In this document: piece after piece, positions 42,501 through 51,821 of the stretch
How the letters are laid out: each line of letters starts with the position of its first letter
Position numbering within the stretch: the stretch's first letter is position 1
From: Stentor coeruleus
Taxonomy: Eukaryota > Ciliophora > Heterotrichea > Heterotrichida > Stentoridae
Length of the DNA stretch: 64,000 bases
Assembly (NCBI GenBank): GCA_001970955.1
Contig: MPUH01000096.1
Coordinates: forward strand, 45,775 to 109,774
Reading direction: 5' to 3'
Notes under the pieces: model-generated
What the model was told of the DNA's origin: nothing
Database searches by the model: none
What the model saw: the letters and a program-made list of their open reading frames with translations, nothing else
Position numbers and translations under genes: made by a program

Positions 42501-43673
42501 ATTAATACACTTAGTATGATCATAAGTCGAAAACCTGCTTTAGATATCATACAAGATATTTTAGTTTCAATGAAAAACTATATAAATTCAAAAAACTCTG
42601 AATCTTTGCTTTTTATAATCTTAAATTCTATTATATCAAGTGAAAATTTTCATGCAAGTTTCCATGAATTAGATTATTGTAAAAGAGTTTCTGCTAATAA
42701 ACAATATAATATAATGCAATATTTCATATTAGGAAGCCTTTTTCTATCAGGAATTAGTGTTGTATTTATTATATATAGTATGATGAGAATTAATAAACAT
42801 TATACTTTTATTTGGAAAACATTTTGCAATCTGACTAGCAGTCGTACTGATGAATTAAGAAGGAGGATTATAAAACGTTTAACTGAAGTTCATAAAAAAA
42901 TCGAGTACAATTCGTATAATGACTTCGAAAAATCATCAGACAAAATTAATGTTAAAATTGGCATGTTTATGTATATCTGGCGATTTGCCATATATGTAAT
43001 ATTCTTGGCTGGCTTTTATTCATTCTTATATTTATATACTATTTCTAAATTGGAAAATATTATAAATGTTGAACCATTAGTGTTAAAAAGTATTTTTGAT
43101 GAGAAAAAACTTGCGATTGATCTGAATTTTTGGATAAGGGAATCAGTTTTACAAAACAATGTCACTAGTTTTGATTTGATTTTCCCTAAAATTGTCTTAT
43201 TAAAAACACCTGAGATTTATATTGAAAATATAAGAGAAAGTTTAAAAGAATCACAAGACTATTTTACTGATAAAAAATTAAAAGATTTGATAACAAAAAC
43301 AACTGAGAAAGCTTTGTTTAATGAAAATTATGGTTTACTTGGAGGAGTTTATGGGATGATTAGTGAGATTGTTTTATTGTCATATGATGTATCAAGTGAT
43401 AATCTTTTTGTTAGTCTTGATGTGTTTCAGGAAAAATTTTATCTTTTTCATGAAGTTATTTCATCTTTTTCAGTGCTTATTCAGGCTGATTTGTATAATG
43501 AAGAAAATGAGATTAAGAAAGTTTCTCTTATTGTTACGATTTTTTATTCATTATTTTCTTTTGCCCTTTTTACGATAATTTTTAACTTTATGTTGCATGA
43601 AAATGAGGGAAAAATAAAGGATATTCAGTTACTTGGAGAGTTCATTCCAACTAAAAGCTTTAATAAATTTTAG
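39519..43673 (+). CDS. Large multipass membrane protein with PAS-like domain (TmcB/C-like)
   Basis: 1384 aa in one frame. Eight or so hydrophobic segments occupy residues ~65-350 (e.g. AVILCISVIIQTLHLLSLLW, ILITTSLVIFYVILAE, YLFIISIFVTPMVVGIIIY). A cytosolic region follows, containing a PAS-like domain (~560-690) with FANEKVGKILRQPANTIIGN and ISSYVPYPFSIGHNQHMQKF. This N..i...vP.....H...m pattern is typical of the ciliate/Dictyostelium Tiny-macrocyst (TmcB/TmcC) family. Four further TM segments lie at about 888, 1065, 1147 and 1337, with extracellular loops between them. There is no kinase or cyclase domain. A sensory or mechanosensory membrane role is plausible but unproven. It is the largest gene in the window, with no visible intron. 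Confidence 0.82.
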   Translation: MNGTEDSTTKELQKIAQGISKSSSTFFIIKLLENAKRVLFKMMLKLFPLRYESSASSRTQAVILCISVIIQTLHLLSLLWFSIEDLKYWEKFKIFWTILSYSRFDNICSTFNLLPTCFYISLSLVSFQTICILIFIIFYIEQNKDSTFLQGIIKKLYSFMSTYLYIPILCNISLYTKYSISSSETAAEYNLKNSDLGISSFFPVIIICAFLHFLNNYFYSVLHYENRHSFAKYNLESKPHARIDKLKILITTSLVIFYVILAENYMEIYRGISAVGCFILALAYFKYQPYFSQYANLLHIGGYTCVCFTALVFEFSYMTNNAVYLFIISIFVTPMVVGIIIYKCSEYFSNKTYIINEASSLYEFEKALRPLLFAINHEKNYENIISYFSDAYKDKYYGKNPFTVIWLTNYCFYTLEDDSLTRIKIGTETNLESNLDSDFQLFRLRETIKQGGLEYREDIDYLNFRFKLEKVKLDDERLCISLLEFIRQMSSETNFKYLLSKLIPSISHLLSHVSNQYQALIIKYPKSTAILEFYASFLKNIVNHYDKAIELKRKKENLLFSSKQGHLKNISYFDEDNALVIISGARETFAIITFANEKVGKILRQPANTIIGNSISSYVPYPFSIGHNQHMQKFLITCTNSDIKLPLGLFLQTQIGYLVECYIQIRCTALDSSPFFILLIKERRTKRAIGILSSSGIILNHSERFPSLLGEKSLSLKDKNINDYLAGNSYLFLQENYPIVIYRKYTQFAIVRSSKIIKRKKVNLVYILTDEKEIADWFRGKYLNEIEYNYKQKIDMISTLDEQKSEGNQDDQNEENHGILDKIFMTIKDDSALAQKSEIIQAESINILAREKSIAMSSKNHSSRSTEANSLSNNPHFAVVFKFLIRFRYASCICFFLVLFLHASIIIVINKKYTIENPNEIINMAETSALLSKIALLARGLYLDSDNPMLDANGYDDFQIAYKNLTDEKTYIKNIIHESSCDLNKIFPKDKYIEINTLSMIISRKPALDIIQDILVSMKNYINSKNSESLLFIILNSIISSENFHASFHELDYCKRVSANKQYNIMQYFILGSLFLSGISVVFIIYSMMRINKHYTFIWKTFCNLTSSRTDELRRRIIKRLTEVHKKIEYNSYNDFEKSSDKINVKIGMFMYIWRFAIYVIFLAGFYSFLYLYTISKLENIINVEPLVLKSIFDEKKLAIDLNFWIRESVLQNNVTSFDLIFPKIVLLKTPEIYIENIRESLKESQDYFTDKKLKDLITKTTEKALFNENYGLLGGVYGMISEIVLLSYDVSSDNLFVSLDVFQEKFYLFHEVISSFSVLIQADLYNEENEIKKVSLIVTIFYSLFSFALFTIIFNFMLHENEGKIKDIQLLGEFIPTKSFNKF

Positions 43674-44248
43674 GTTAGTTATTAGAAATAATTATTTTTT
43701 TAATTAATGAATATCTAGTTTTCAATTTAGAAGATGATTATTTTTTTGGCTTGGAAATTATTTTGTTATTTCTGTAGATACACTTTGGGATTAAATTTAT
43801 ATAAGAATAACTTGAATTTCATTATATAAAAATATTAAAAATTTGGTGTTTATGCTGATGATGCGCATTAAAATATATTAGAATATAAAAATAAGAATAT
43901 GCAAATTATTTATAAGATATTATATTATAGTTAAATTGTGTTGGTGTTTATATTGATTTATTATAATAGTTTAAAGTGGGTGATAGTTAAGGTGGCATGG
44001 TTTAAACCTTGTCCGATCGAGGTTTATTTGTCCTACGATCTCTTTCTTTAGGCAGATTCGGTATATTAAATCACTCGTTGTCTCTGGTTATGTGACTCTT
44101 TATTTGGTTCAGGAGGTCTTTACTGTTTCTTTTCTTTAGTGTCAAAATATAATAGTTTCCTATTTAACTAACTTATAAAATAATTACAAATTCCATAATC
44201 CAACATAATGAAAAGATAAACTATTATCCTAATATATCCTAATAAATC
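43674..44248. other. Intergenic carrying dispersed element copy B
   Basis: Between the convergent PAS/TM gene and the first ABCG gene. Apart from the 120-nt element at 43978-44097, only AT-rich sequence is seen. Confidence 0.6.
43978..44097 (+). repeat. Dispersed 120-nt element, copy B (candidate ncRNA)
   Basis: Matches copy A (13832-13950, opposite strand) at about 92% identity. It contains the perfect palindrome GGTTTAAACC, and a GATCG...CGATC pair that could form a 5-bp stem in this copy. In copy A the same stem has one mismatch, so RNA structure is not proven. A T-run follows in copy A but only a weak one here. Confidence 0.75.
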
Positions 44249-46045
44249 CTATCTACGTTTATGATACTCTCCTGAAATTTTAAGATTAATCACAGCAATA
44301 AGCATCATTCCAAAAGTAACAAGCAGCAATGATCCAACATTTTCCCAGATCTCACCTTGAAAGTTCAATAATTCTATAGGGTTATCATTTTCATTATTAA
44401 AATCAAAATCCGTGAACTGGTTAATAATCAAAGCTCTGTACGTAAAATTATAATTCGATATATAACGAATCCAATAAAAAGCTGAAGAAAGTGAGTTGGT
44501 ATTACTAAAAAACCCTCCAAATGCTAATAAAGATATCATCATAGATGGTCCTATAACAACAGCAAGTTGAATACTTGAAGTTAAAGATCCAACTAAATAT
44601 CCTAAAGCATTTCCTGATATTTGAGCCAAAAGAGAAATTCCAAAAAATATGAAAAATTTCGAGGCATTATATGTATTATAAGGTATGGCAAAATACATAA
44701 CCAAACTATAAATTATTGTGAAAATGATTTGGAATGGGATTTCACATATAACTTTAGTCAAAAAATAAGGAATTATTCCATAAAGATCTTCTTTGTATTC
44801 AGTTAGAAAAACAGGCCTTTCTAATGGAAATGTTAAAGCTTCACCTTGAGTTGGAAAGGCAATGTAGTTGATTGAATTGAAAAATAAAGCCCCGGTTATG
44901 CTTTGAATAGACTTTTTATCATGGCCTAAGTTGTTAAAAATCAAAGCTACTAAAGAAGACATGACGATGGCTTGGACAATTTTTATAACGCTGAGCATGG
45001 GCTGCCTTTTAACATTGATGATTGATCTTTGAATTAGAACTTTAAATTCAGTGGAAATTGATGCAGTGTGAAGTCCTTTTTTAATATCAATTTCTGTTAA
45101 CCCCTCAGTTTGAGGAATCATATATTTCTTTAAAGTCTTCTTATAGTGATATGAACAGATATCAAGAATTTCTTTCTCTTCTTCAGACATATGATGCCGA
45201 TTTTCTATATGAAAAATCCTCATAAAATATTCAGGTGGGTTGATTTCATAAGGGCATTTATATCCTATATCAGAAAAATATTTAACTACCTCAGATGTTT
45301 TACCCTGATATAAAAAGTTTCCTTCACTCATTAATATAAACCTATCAAACATACTAAACATTTTCGAGTTCGGCTGATGGATTGTAAAAATAATTGTCCT
45401 ACCTAAATGAGCCTGGGCTTGAAGAACTTCTATTAAATGTTGAGAAGTAAAACTATCAAGTCCTGATGTAGGTTCATCTAAAATCATAACATTTGGATAT
45501 GAAATTAGTTCATTTCCAATACTAACTCTTTTTTGTTCTCCACCCGATAAACCTTTTCTCATTGAATTACCAATTATATTATCAGCAACTTTAGTAAGCC
45601 TTAAATGATCTAATATATCATCAACACGTTCATTTACTTGAGTTTTTGTTAAATAAGGAACTTTAAGTCTACAAGCAAAGGTTAAACTCTCTCTAACTGT
45701 TTGAGTTCCAAAAAGGAAATTTTCTTGAAGGACATATTTAATGTAATGATTGCTATGGAAGGTATGAATTTCATTTTGGTTAAGTGTTACTGTTCCTGAG
45801 ACTTTTACATGAGACTGAGAGAACAATCGGTTAGATAAAATGCTCAAAAGCGATGTTTTACCAGAACCAGAAGTTCCCATTATAGCCAGTATCTCGCCGG
45901 AATTCGCATATCCAGAAACTCCTTTCAGAATATTAGTTTCTTTATCTTTATGAATAACTGAATATTTTATATCTTTCCACTCTAAAAGATAACTATCTTG
46001 AACCAGAAGCTGGTCCTCTGAATGTTTAACACTATGAATAGACAT
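44249..46045 (-). CDS. ABCG-type half-transporter, copy 1
   Basis: 598 aa, NBD-then-TMD order. The nucleotide-binding domain has Walker A GTSGSGKTS, Q-loop YVLQENFLFG, signature GLSGGEQKRVSIG, Walker B VMILDEPTSGLDS and H-loop IIFTIHQPNSKM, all intact. The C-terminal half has about six TM helices and ends NLKISGEYHKRR. ABCG half-transporters dimerise to export lipids, pigments or xenobiotics across the plasma or vesicle membrane. The substrate cannot be read from sequence. It is one of three same-length tandem paralogues. It lacks the upstream tRNA-Lys seen at the other two, but shares its 3' flank (cctaataaatcctatctacg) with copy 3. Confidence 0.95.
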   Translation of the reverse strand: MSIHSVKHSEDQLLVQDSYLLEWKDIKYSVIHKDKETNILKGVSGYANSGEILAIMGTSGSGKTSLLSILSNRLFSQSHVKVSGTVTLNQNEIHTFHSNHYIKYVLQENFLFGTQTVRESLTFACRLKVPYLTKTQVNERVDDILDHLRLTKVADNIIGNSMRKGLSGGEQKRVSIGNELISYPNVMILDEPTSGLDSFTSQHLIEVLQAQAHLGRTIIFTIHQPNSKMFSMFDRFILMSEGNFLYQGKTSEVVKYFSDIGYKCPYEINPPEYFMRIFHIENRHHMSEEEKEILDICSYHYKKTLKKYMIPQTEGLTEIDIKKGLHTASISTEFKVLIQRSIINVKRQPMLSVIKIVQAIVMSSLVALIFNNLGHDKKSIQSITGALFFNSINYIAFPTQGEALTFPLERPVFLTEYKEDLYGIIPYFLTKVICEIPFQIIFTIIYSLVMYFAIPYNTYNASKFFIFFGISLLAQISGNALGYLVGSLTSSIQLAVVIGPSMMISLLAFGGFFSNTNSLSSAFYWIRYISNYNFTYRALIINQFTDFDFNNENDNPIELLNFQGEIWENVGSLLLVTFGMMLIAVINLKISGEYHKRR

Positions 46046-46842
46046 ATTTTATAAAATTCGTGATCAAAATTACTCTAAAAGCATTTTGCATAAAATATAA
46101 ATACTTTATTCAACTATTCTTATATCTAAGACTTATAATAATATATATTATTGTATATAGTAATTGACTTATGATTTTCATATTTTTCGAAATATCAATT
46201 CATGAAATTATATATTTTTTGATAGTTTTGATGAATTTAATTGAGTTAATGCTTCTAATTCATATGTTATGTGAGTTAAATTGAAATTTATTGGCAAACT
46301 TTATATAGATGATGATATTTAAATAAATTTATTATTTATGTTATTATTAAAGATAAGGAAGTTTTTAATCNATTTAAATAAATTTATTATTTATGTTATT
46401 ATTAAAGATAAGGAAGTTTTTAATCACTTCAAACTGCAAAATTTGAAAATTTTGCTTATAATTGGCTAGTTAATAAATATATCTGAAATTTATAATAACG
46501 CAGGGGTTTTAAAAGGTTTTTTATTGTTTCATTAGTATTTATATAGTTTCGTAACTTAATAAAATCTTTTGAAATAATAATGAATTTATAGAAATTCTCA
46601 CAGATAGCACGAATATTTTTTGCTTAAACTTTAAAATAGAGTTAAATAATGCTTATATATTTATTTGCAACTACTCAGTTTGCATCATATTTAATTATAT
46701 ATAAAATATTTTAAACGATTAATCAAGGAAATAAATACTAAACATATAATTCTTACGTTAGTATATCTAAAAAATCATGTATGAATATCTATTTGTATAT
46801 AAAAACTCCAATTTTTTTCCTAAATCTACTATTTTTGGATTT
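46046..46842. other. Spacer between ABCG copies 1 and 2
   Basis: AT-rich, and no tRNA is seen, unlike the two other ABCG upstream regions. It contains the N at 46371 with an exact 54-nt duplication on either side. Confidence 0.6.
46317..46425. repeat. Exact 54-nt duplication around a single N
   Basis: 46317-46370 and 46372-46425 are identical, and the N at 46371 lies exactly between them. This is what an unmerged overlap of two contigs would give. Confidence 0.9.
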
Positions 46843-48639
46843 TTATCTTCTTTTATGATATTCTCCTGATATTTTAAGGTTGATCATAGCAATAAGCATC
46901 ATTCCAAAAGTAACAAGAAGTAGCGATCCTGCATTTTCCCAGACTTCTCCTTGAAAGTTCAATAATTCTATAGGGTTATCATTTTCATTATTAAAATCAA
47001 AGTCTGTGAATTGGTTAATAATCAAAGCTCTGTACGTAAAATTATAATTTGATATATAACGAACCCAATAAAAAGCTGAAGAAAACGAGTTGGTATTACT
47101 AAAAAATCCCCCAAATGCTAAGAAAGAGACCATTACAGCTGGGCCCATAACAACAGCAAGTTGAATACTTGAAGTTAAAGACCCAACTAAATATCCTAAA
47201 GCATTTCCTGATATTTGAGCCAAAAGGGAAATTCCATAAAAAATAAAAAATTTCGAAGCATCGTATGTGTTATAAGGAATAGAAAAATATATAATCAAAC
47301 TATATATTGTTGTAAATATTATTTGGAATGGGATTTCACATATAACTTTAGTCAAAAAGTAAGGAATTACTCCATAAAGCTCTTCTTTGTATTCAGTTAG
47401 AAAAACAGGTCTTTCTAGAGGGAATGTTATTGATTCAGCTTGTGATGGAAGAGCAATATAGTTGATTGAATTGAAATATAAAGCCCCTGCTATGCTTTGA
47501 ATAGACTTTTTATCATGACCTGAATTGTTAAAAAGTAAAGCTATTAAAGTAGACATGAATAAGGCTTGGACAATTTTTATAGCACTGAGCATAGGTTGTC
47601 GTCTAACATTTAGCATTGATCTTTGGACTAAGACTTTTATTTCTGTAATAATCGAAGCTGAATAAAGTTTTTTATTTATATCGATTTCTGTTAAACTATC
47701 AATTTGAGGAATCATGTATTCTTTTAAAGTTTCTCTGTAATGATTTGTGCAAATGTCTAGAATTTCTTTTTCTGTGCTACTCATATGATATCGGTCAACA
47801 ATATGAAATATTCTCATGAAATATTCAGGTGGGTTGATTTCATAAGAACATTGATAACCTATATCAGAAAAATATTTTACTGCCCCTGACGTTTGCCCTT
47901 GATAGACAAAGTTTCCTTCACTCATTAATATAAACCTATCAAACATACTGAACATTTTCGAGTTCGGCTGGTGGATTGTAAAAACAATTGTCCTACCTAA
48001 ATGAGCCTGGGCTTGGAGAACTTCCATTAAATGCTGAGAAGTAAAACTATCAAGCCCTGAAGTAGGTTCATCTAGAATCAAAACATTTGGATATGAAATT
48101 AGCTCGTTTCCTATACTAACTCTTTTTTGTTCTCCACCTGATAAACCTTTTCTCATTGAATTGCCAATCATGTTATCAGCAACTTTAGTAAGTCTAAGAT
48201 GTTCTATAATCTCATTTACACGTTCAATTACTTGAGGTTTTATTAGATAAGGGACTTTAAGTCTACAAGCAAAAGTTAAGCTTTCTCTAACTGTTTGAGT
48301 TCCAAAAAGGAAATTTTCTTGAAGGACGTATTTAATGTAATGATTGCTATGGAAGGTATGGATTTCATTTTGGTTAAGAGTTACTGTTCCTGAGACTTTA
48401 ACATTAGGCTGAGAGAACAATCGGTTAGATAAAATGCTCAAAAGCGATGTTTTACCAGACCCAGAGGTTCCCATAATTGCCAAAAGTTCACCAGAATTAG
48501 CATATCCAGAGACACCTTTCAGGATATTTATTTCTTTCCCTTTGTTAATAACTGAATATCTTAAGTCTTTCCACTCAAGAAGATAACTGTTATGAACTAA
48601 AAGTTGATCCTGCGAACACTTATAATCATGAATAGACAT
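46843..48639 (-). CDS. ABCG-type half-transporter, copy 2
   Basis: 598 aa with the same domain order and intact Walker A, signature, Walker B (VLILDEPTSGLDS) and H-loop. It differs from copy 1 mainly in the first 35 residues and in the linker after the NBD (~285-345: SSTEKEILDICTNHYRETLK, MIPQIDSLTEIDINKKLYSA). TM segments are slightly diverged, e.g. ALFMSTLIALLFNNSG. The NBD is almost unchanged, so recent duplication or gene conversion is likely. Its start codon lies 351 bp from a divergent tRNA-Lys gene. Confidence 0.95.
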   Translation of the reverse strand: MSIHDYKCSQDQLLVHNSYLLEWKDLRYSVINKGKEINILKGVSGYANSGELLAIMGTSGSGKTSLLSILSNRLFSQPNVKVSGTVTLNQNEIHTFHSNHYIKYVLQENFLFGTQTVRESLTFACRLKVPYLIKPQVIERVNEIIEHLRLTKVADNMIGNSMRKGLSGGEQKRVSIGNELISYPNVLILDEPTSGLDSFTSQHLMEVLQAQAHLGRTIVFTIHQPNSKMFSMFDRFILMSEGNFVYQGQTSGAVKYFSDIGYQCSYEINPPEYFMRIFHIVDRYHMSSTEKEILDICTNHYRETLKEYMIPQIDSLTEIDINKKLYSASIITEIKVLVQRSMLNVRRQPMLSAIKIVQALFMSTLIALLFNNSGHDKKSIQSIAGALYFNSINYIALPSQAESITFPLERPVFLTEYKEELYGVIPYFLTKVICEIPFQIIFTTIYSLIIYFSIPYNTYDASKFFIFYGISLLAQISGNALGYLVGSLTSSIQLAVVMGPAVMVSFLAFGGFFSNTNSFSSAFYWVRYISNYNFTYRALIINQFTDFDFNNENDNPIELLNFQGEVWENAGSLLLVTFGMMLIAMINLKISGEYHKRR

Positions 48640-48990
48640 CTTTATACAAATTTGTGATCATAATTTATCTTGAAATATATGGAAAATAATTAACTCAAAA
48701 ACTTATCTATTTAGGAAATTTTAGTTCATAAAAATTATTTTATATTTCTGATCAAAAGAGATTTTATATTCAAAATCATACCAAATAGTTTTTTTTTATT
48801 TATAATTTAAGTTTTCATAAGTCTTATAATGATAAGAACTATAAAAGATGTAACTCTAAAAATTCAATTAATAATAAGCAAAGATATACTGTTAGATTAA
48901 TAAAAGGTTAAATAAAAAGTATTATTTTCTTAAAAACATATAACTTTATAGTTTTATTATTTATATGAAATACTTGCATTTAGATCAGAA

Positions 48991-49063
48991 GCCCGTCTAG
49001 CTCAGATGGTAGAGCGCAAGGCTTTTAACCTTGTGGTCGTGGGTTCGAGCCCCACGGTGGGCG
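48991..49063 (+). tRNA. tRNA-Lys (anticodon TTT), copy 1
   Basis: A full cloverleaf can be drawn by hand. The 7-bp acceptor stem GCCCGTC/GGTGGGC has two G-T pairs, and the D stem is GCTC/GAGC. The anticodon stem is CAAGG/CCTTG with loop CTTTTAA. The T stem is GTGGG/CCCAC with loop TTCGAGC, and the discriminator is G. A box TAGCTCAGATGG and B box GGTTCGAGCCC are present. There is no intron and no encoded CCA. It decodes AAA/AAG lysine. It is divergent from ABCG copy 2 and is followed by a T5 terminator. Confidence 0.97.
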
Positions 49064-49064
49064 C

Positions 49065-49069
49065 TTTTT
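49065..49069 (+). terminator. Pol III T5 terminator of tRNA-Lys copy 1
   Basis: Five T one base after the tRNA end, the standard RNA polymerase III stop. Confidence 0.8.
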
Positions 49070-49706
49070 ATTATTTTTTTTTAACTATTCTTATCATACA
49101 TTTTCACATTCAAAAATATCTGAACTCTTTTATTTTTACATTTATCAATGATAAGATTAATTAGATGTTAATTGTCTTAGTTATTTATTAAATCCATTAT
49201 TAATTTTATTATTTTTTGAGGAGATAAAATTATCAACTTGCTTATTGTTCGTAATTTATATGGTAAGATTGCAGTCAAGTTAAGAATTTTATAATGACAA
49301 AAACTGAAGGCACCCAAATATGCGATAAATCATAACTATGATTATATAATTAACCTTATGCTTATTGAAGTCAGGATTAACCTAAATTATATTGAAAGTT
49401 TTTCTTATTGAGTAAAAAGTTGGGTTATTTAATAAAATCTATTCATAGAAATTAAAAACTTTCTAAAATTATGTTAGTATTTCCATATATCATCATATCA
49501 CACAAATCAGAAAATTAACTCTATACAATTAATCTATAATAACTTAAAAAGTTATATTAAAATATATACTTAAATCTAATTTTAGTTTATCATCATAGTT
49601 TATATTATTTATATATTGAATAATGGGTTCTAATAAATTTATAAAATAATTATAAAGGCACAACTTATTATCAAACTATTAAACTAAACTCTTATCCTAA
49701 TAAATC

Positions 49707-51503
49707 CTATCTACGTTTATGATACTCTCCTGAAGTCTTAAGATTTATCATAGCAATAAGCATCATTCCAAAAGTAATAAGCAACAATGATCCAACATTT
49801 TCCCAGACTTCTCCTTCGAAATTCAATAAATTTATAGGGTTATCATCCTCATTATTAAAATCGAAATCTGTGAATTGATTAACAATCAAAGCTCTATAAG
49901 CGAAATTATAATTCGATATATAGCGAATCCAATAAAAAGCTGAAGAATACGAGTTGGTATTACTAAAAAATCCTCCAAATATTATAGAAGTGATCATTAA
50001 AGCTGGAGCTATAACAAGTGCAAGTTGTATACTTGAAGTTAAAGATCCAACTAAATATCCGAAAGCGTTACCTGATATTTGTGATAAAAGCGAAATCCCA
50101 AAAAATATGAAAAATTTTGAAGCATCATGAGTATTATATGGAACGGCGAAATACATAATCAAACTATAAATTATTGTGAAAATGATTTGGAATGGGATTT
50201 CACATATAACTTTAGTCATAAAATAAGGAAATATTCCATAAAGCTCTTCTTTGTATTCAGTTAAAAAAACGGGTCTTTCTAGAGGAAATGTTAAAACTTG
50301 AGCTTGAGCTGGTGTGGTAATAAAGTCCATTGAATTGAAAAATAAAGCTCCTGCTATACTTTGAATAGACTTTCTATCATGGCCTAAGTTATTAAAAATC
50401 AAAGCTACTAAAGTTGACATAACGATGGCTTGACCGATTTTAATAACACTGAACATAGGTTGACGTTTTACATTGAGTATTGATCTTTGGAATAAAACAC
50501 TGAGTTCGGTGATTATTGAAGCTGAATGGAGTTTTTTATTAATATCAATTTCTGTTAAACCTTCAATGTGAGGAATCATGAATTTTTCTAAGGTTTCTTT
50601 GTAGTTGTTAGAGCAGATGTTGAGGATTTCTATTTCTATAGTAGTCATATCATGCCGATCTTTTATATGGAAGACCCTCATAAAATATTCTGGTGGGTTG
50701 ATTTCATGTGGGCACTGATAGCCTATATCAGAAAAGTATTTAACTACCTCAGTTGTTGGACCTTGAAATAGAAACTCCCCTTCACTCATTAGTATAAGCC
50801 TGTCAAACATGCTGAACATTTTCGAGTTCGGCTGATGGATTGTAAAAATAATTGTCCTTCCTAAATGAGCTTGGGCTTGAAGAACTTCTATTAAATGCTG
50901 AGAAGTATAACTATCAAGTCCTGATGTAGGTTCATCTAATATCAAAACTTTAGGATATGAAATTAGTTCATTTCCTATACTAACTCTTTTTTGCTCTCCA
51001 CCCGATAAACCTTTTCTCATTGAATTGCCAATCATGTTTTCAGCAACTTTAGTAAGCTTTAAATACTCTAATATCTCATTTACACGTTCATTTGCTTGAA
51101 ATTTTGTTAGATAAGGGACTTTAAGTCTACAAGCAAAAGTTAAGCTTTCTCTAACTGTTTGAGTTCCAAAAAGGAAATTTTCTTGAAGAACATATTTAAT
51201 GTAATGATTGCTATGAAAGGTATGGATTTCATTTTGGTTAAGAGTTACTGTTCCTGAGACTTTAACATTAGGCTGAGAGAATAATCTGTTGGATAATATG
51301 CTTAAAAGCGATGTTTTACCAGAACCAGACGTTCCCATCACAGCCAGAATTTCACCAGAATTCGCATATCCAGAGACTCCTTTCAAGATAATAGTTTCTT
51401 TACCTTTCTGATTAACTGAATATTTAACATCTTTCCACTCTAGAAGATAACTATCATGAAAAAAAGGTTCATTTTCTGAATATTTGTCATTATGTACTGA
51501 CAT
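49707..51503 (-). CDS. ABCG-type half-transporter, copy 3
   Basis: 598 aa. All ATPase motifs are intact (GTSGSGKTS, GLSGGEQKRVSIG, VLILDEPTSGLDS, IIFTIHQPNSKM). Its divergent N-terminus (SENEPFFHDS) and linker distinguish it from copies 1 and 2. In places it agrees with copy 1 (ALIFNNLGHD, ALFFNS) and in others with copy 2 (DINKKL.SASIITE). This patchwork suggests gene conversion among the three. Its start lies 238 bp from the second divergent tRNA-Lys. Confidence 0.95.
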   Translation of the reverse strand: MSVHNDKYSENEPFFHDSYLLEWKDVKYSVNQKGKETIILKGVSGYANSGEILAVMGTSGSGKTSLLSILSNRLFSQPNVKVSGTVTLNQNEIHTFHSNHYIKYVLQENFLFGTQTVRESLTFACRLKVPYLTKFQANERVNEILEYLKLTKVAENMIGNSMRKGLSGGEQKRVSIGNELISYPKVLILDEPTSGLDSYTSQHLIEVLQAQAHLGRTIIFTIHQPNSKMFSMFDRLILMSEGEFLFQGPTTEVVKYFSDIGYQCPHEINPPEYFMRVFHIKDRHDMTTIEIEILNICSNNYKETLEKFMIPHIEGLTEIDINKKLHSASIITELSVLFQRSILNVKRQPMFSVIKIGQAIVMSTLVALIFNNLGHDRKSIQSIAGALFFNSMDFITTPAQAQVLTFPLERPVFLTEYKEELYGIFPYFMTKVICEIPFQIIFTIIYSLIMYFAVPYNTHDASKFFIFFGISLLSQISGNAFGYLVGSLTSSIQLALVIAPALMITSIIFGGFFSNTNSYSSAFYWIRYISNYNFAYRALIVNQFTDFDFNNEDDNPINLLNFEGEVWENVGSLLLITFGMMLIAMINLKTSGEYHKRR

Positions 51504-51741
51504 ATTTATAAACTTTGTGACAGGTATTAAAAGAAATCTATTGAATATTTATATAATAAAAACATTCATAAACCTTATGAAAATAATAAAAAATGAATAA
51601 CCCTACAAAATATTTCTAATAATAATCAAAGATATCCACCAGATTAAAATTATCTTTATAAAAAGCATTAAATTTCTCAGAAAAATGCACATGACATTAT
51701 ATTTTAGCTATTTATATGAAATGCTTACATTTAAATCAGAA

Positions 51742-51814
51742 GCCCGTCTAGCTCAGATGGTAGAGCGCAAGGCTTTTAACCTTGTGGTCGTGGGTTCGAG
51801 CCCCACGGTGGGCG
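51742..51814 (+). tRNA. tRNA-Lys (anticodon TTT), copy 2
   Basis: All 73 nt are identical to copy 1 at 48991. The 33 nt upstream also match, with three transitions, so tRNA and flank were duplicated together with the adjoining ABCG gene. It is again divergent from the ABCG gene. An apparent protein frame across this locus (51685-51876) is only the tRNA read as codons. Confidence 0.97.
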
Positions 51815-51821
51815 TTTTTTT
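51815..51821 (+). terminator. Pol III T7 terminator of tRNA-Lys copy 2
   Basis: Seven T immediately after the discriminator base. Confidence 0.82.

Larger units (their letters stand above)
48640..49706. other. ABCG spacer with tRNA-Lys
   Basis: Apart from the tRNA gene at 48991-49063, the ~1 kb is AT-rich with no coding trace. Confidence 0.6.

Noticed and set aside
44621-47400. Small plus-strand frames inside the ABCG genes (44621-44806, 47215-47400)
   Set aside because: Equivalent antisense shadows at the same place in paralogous genes; conservation follows the transporter coding strand.
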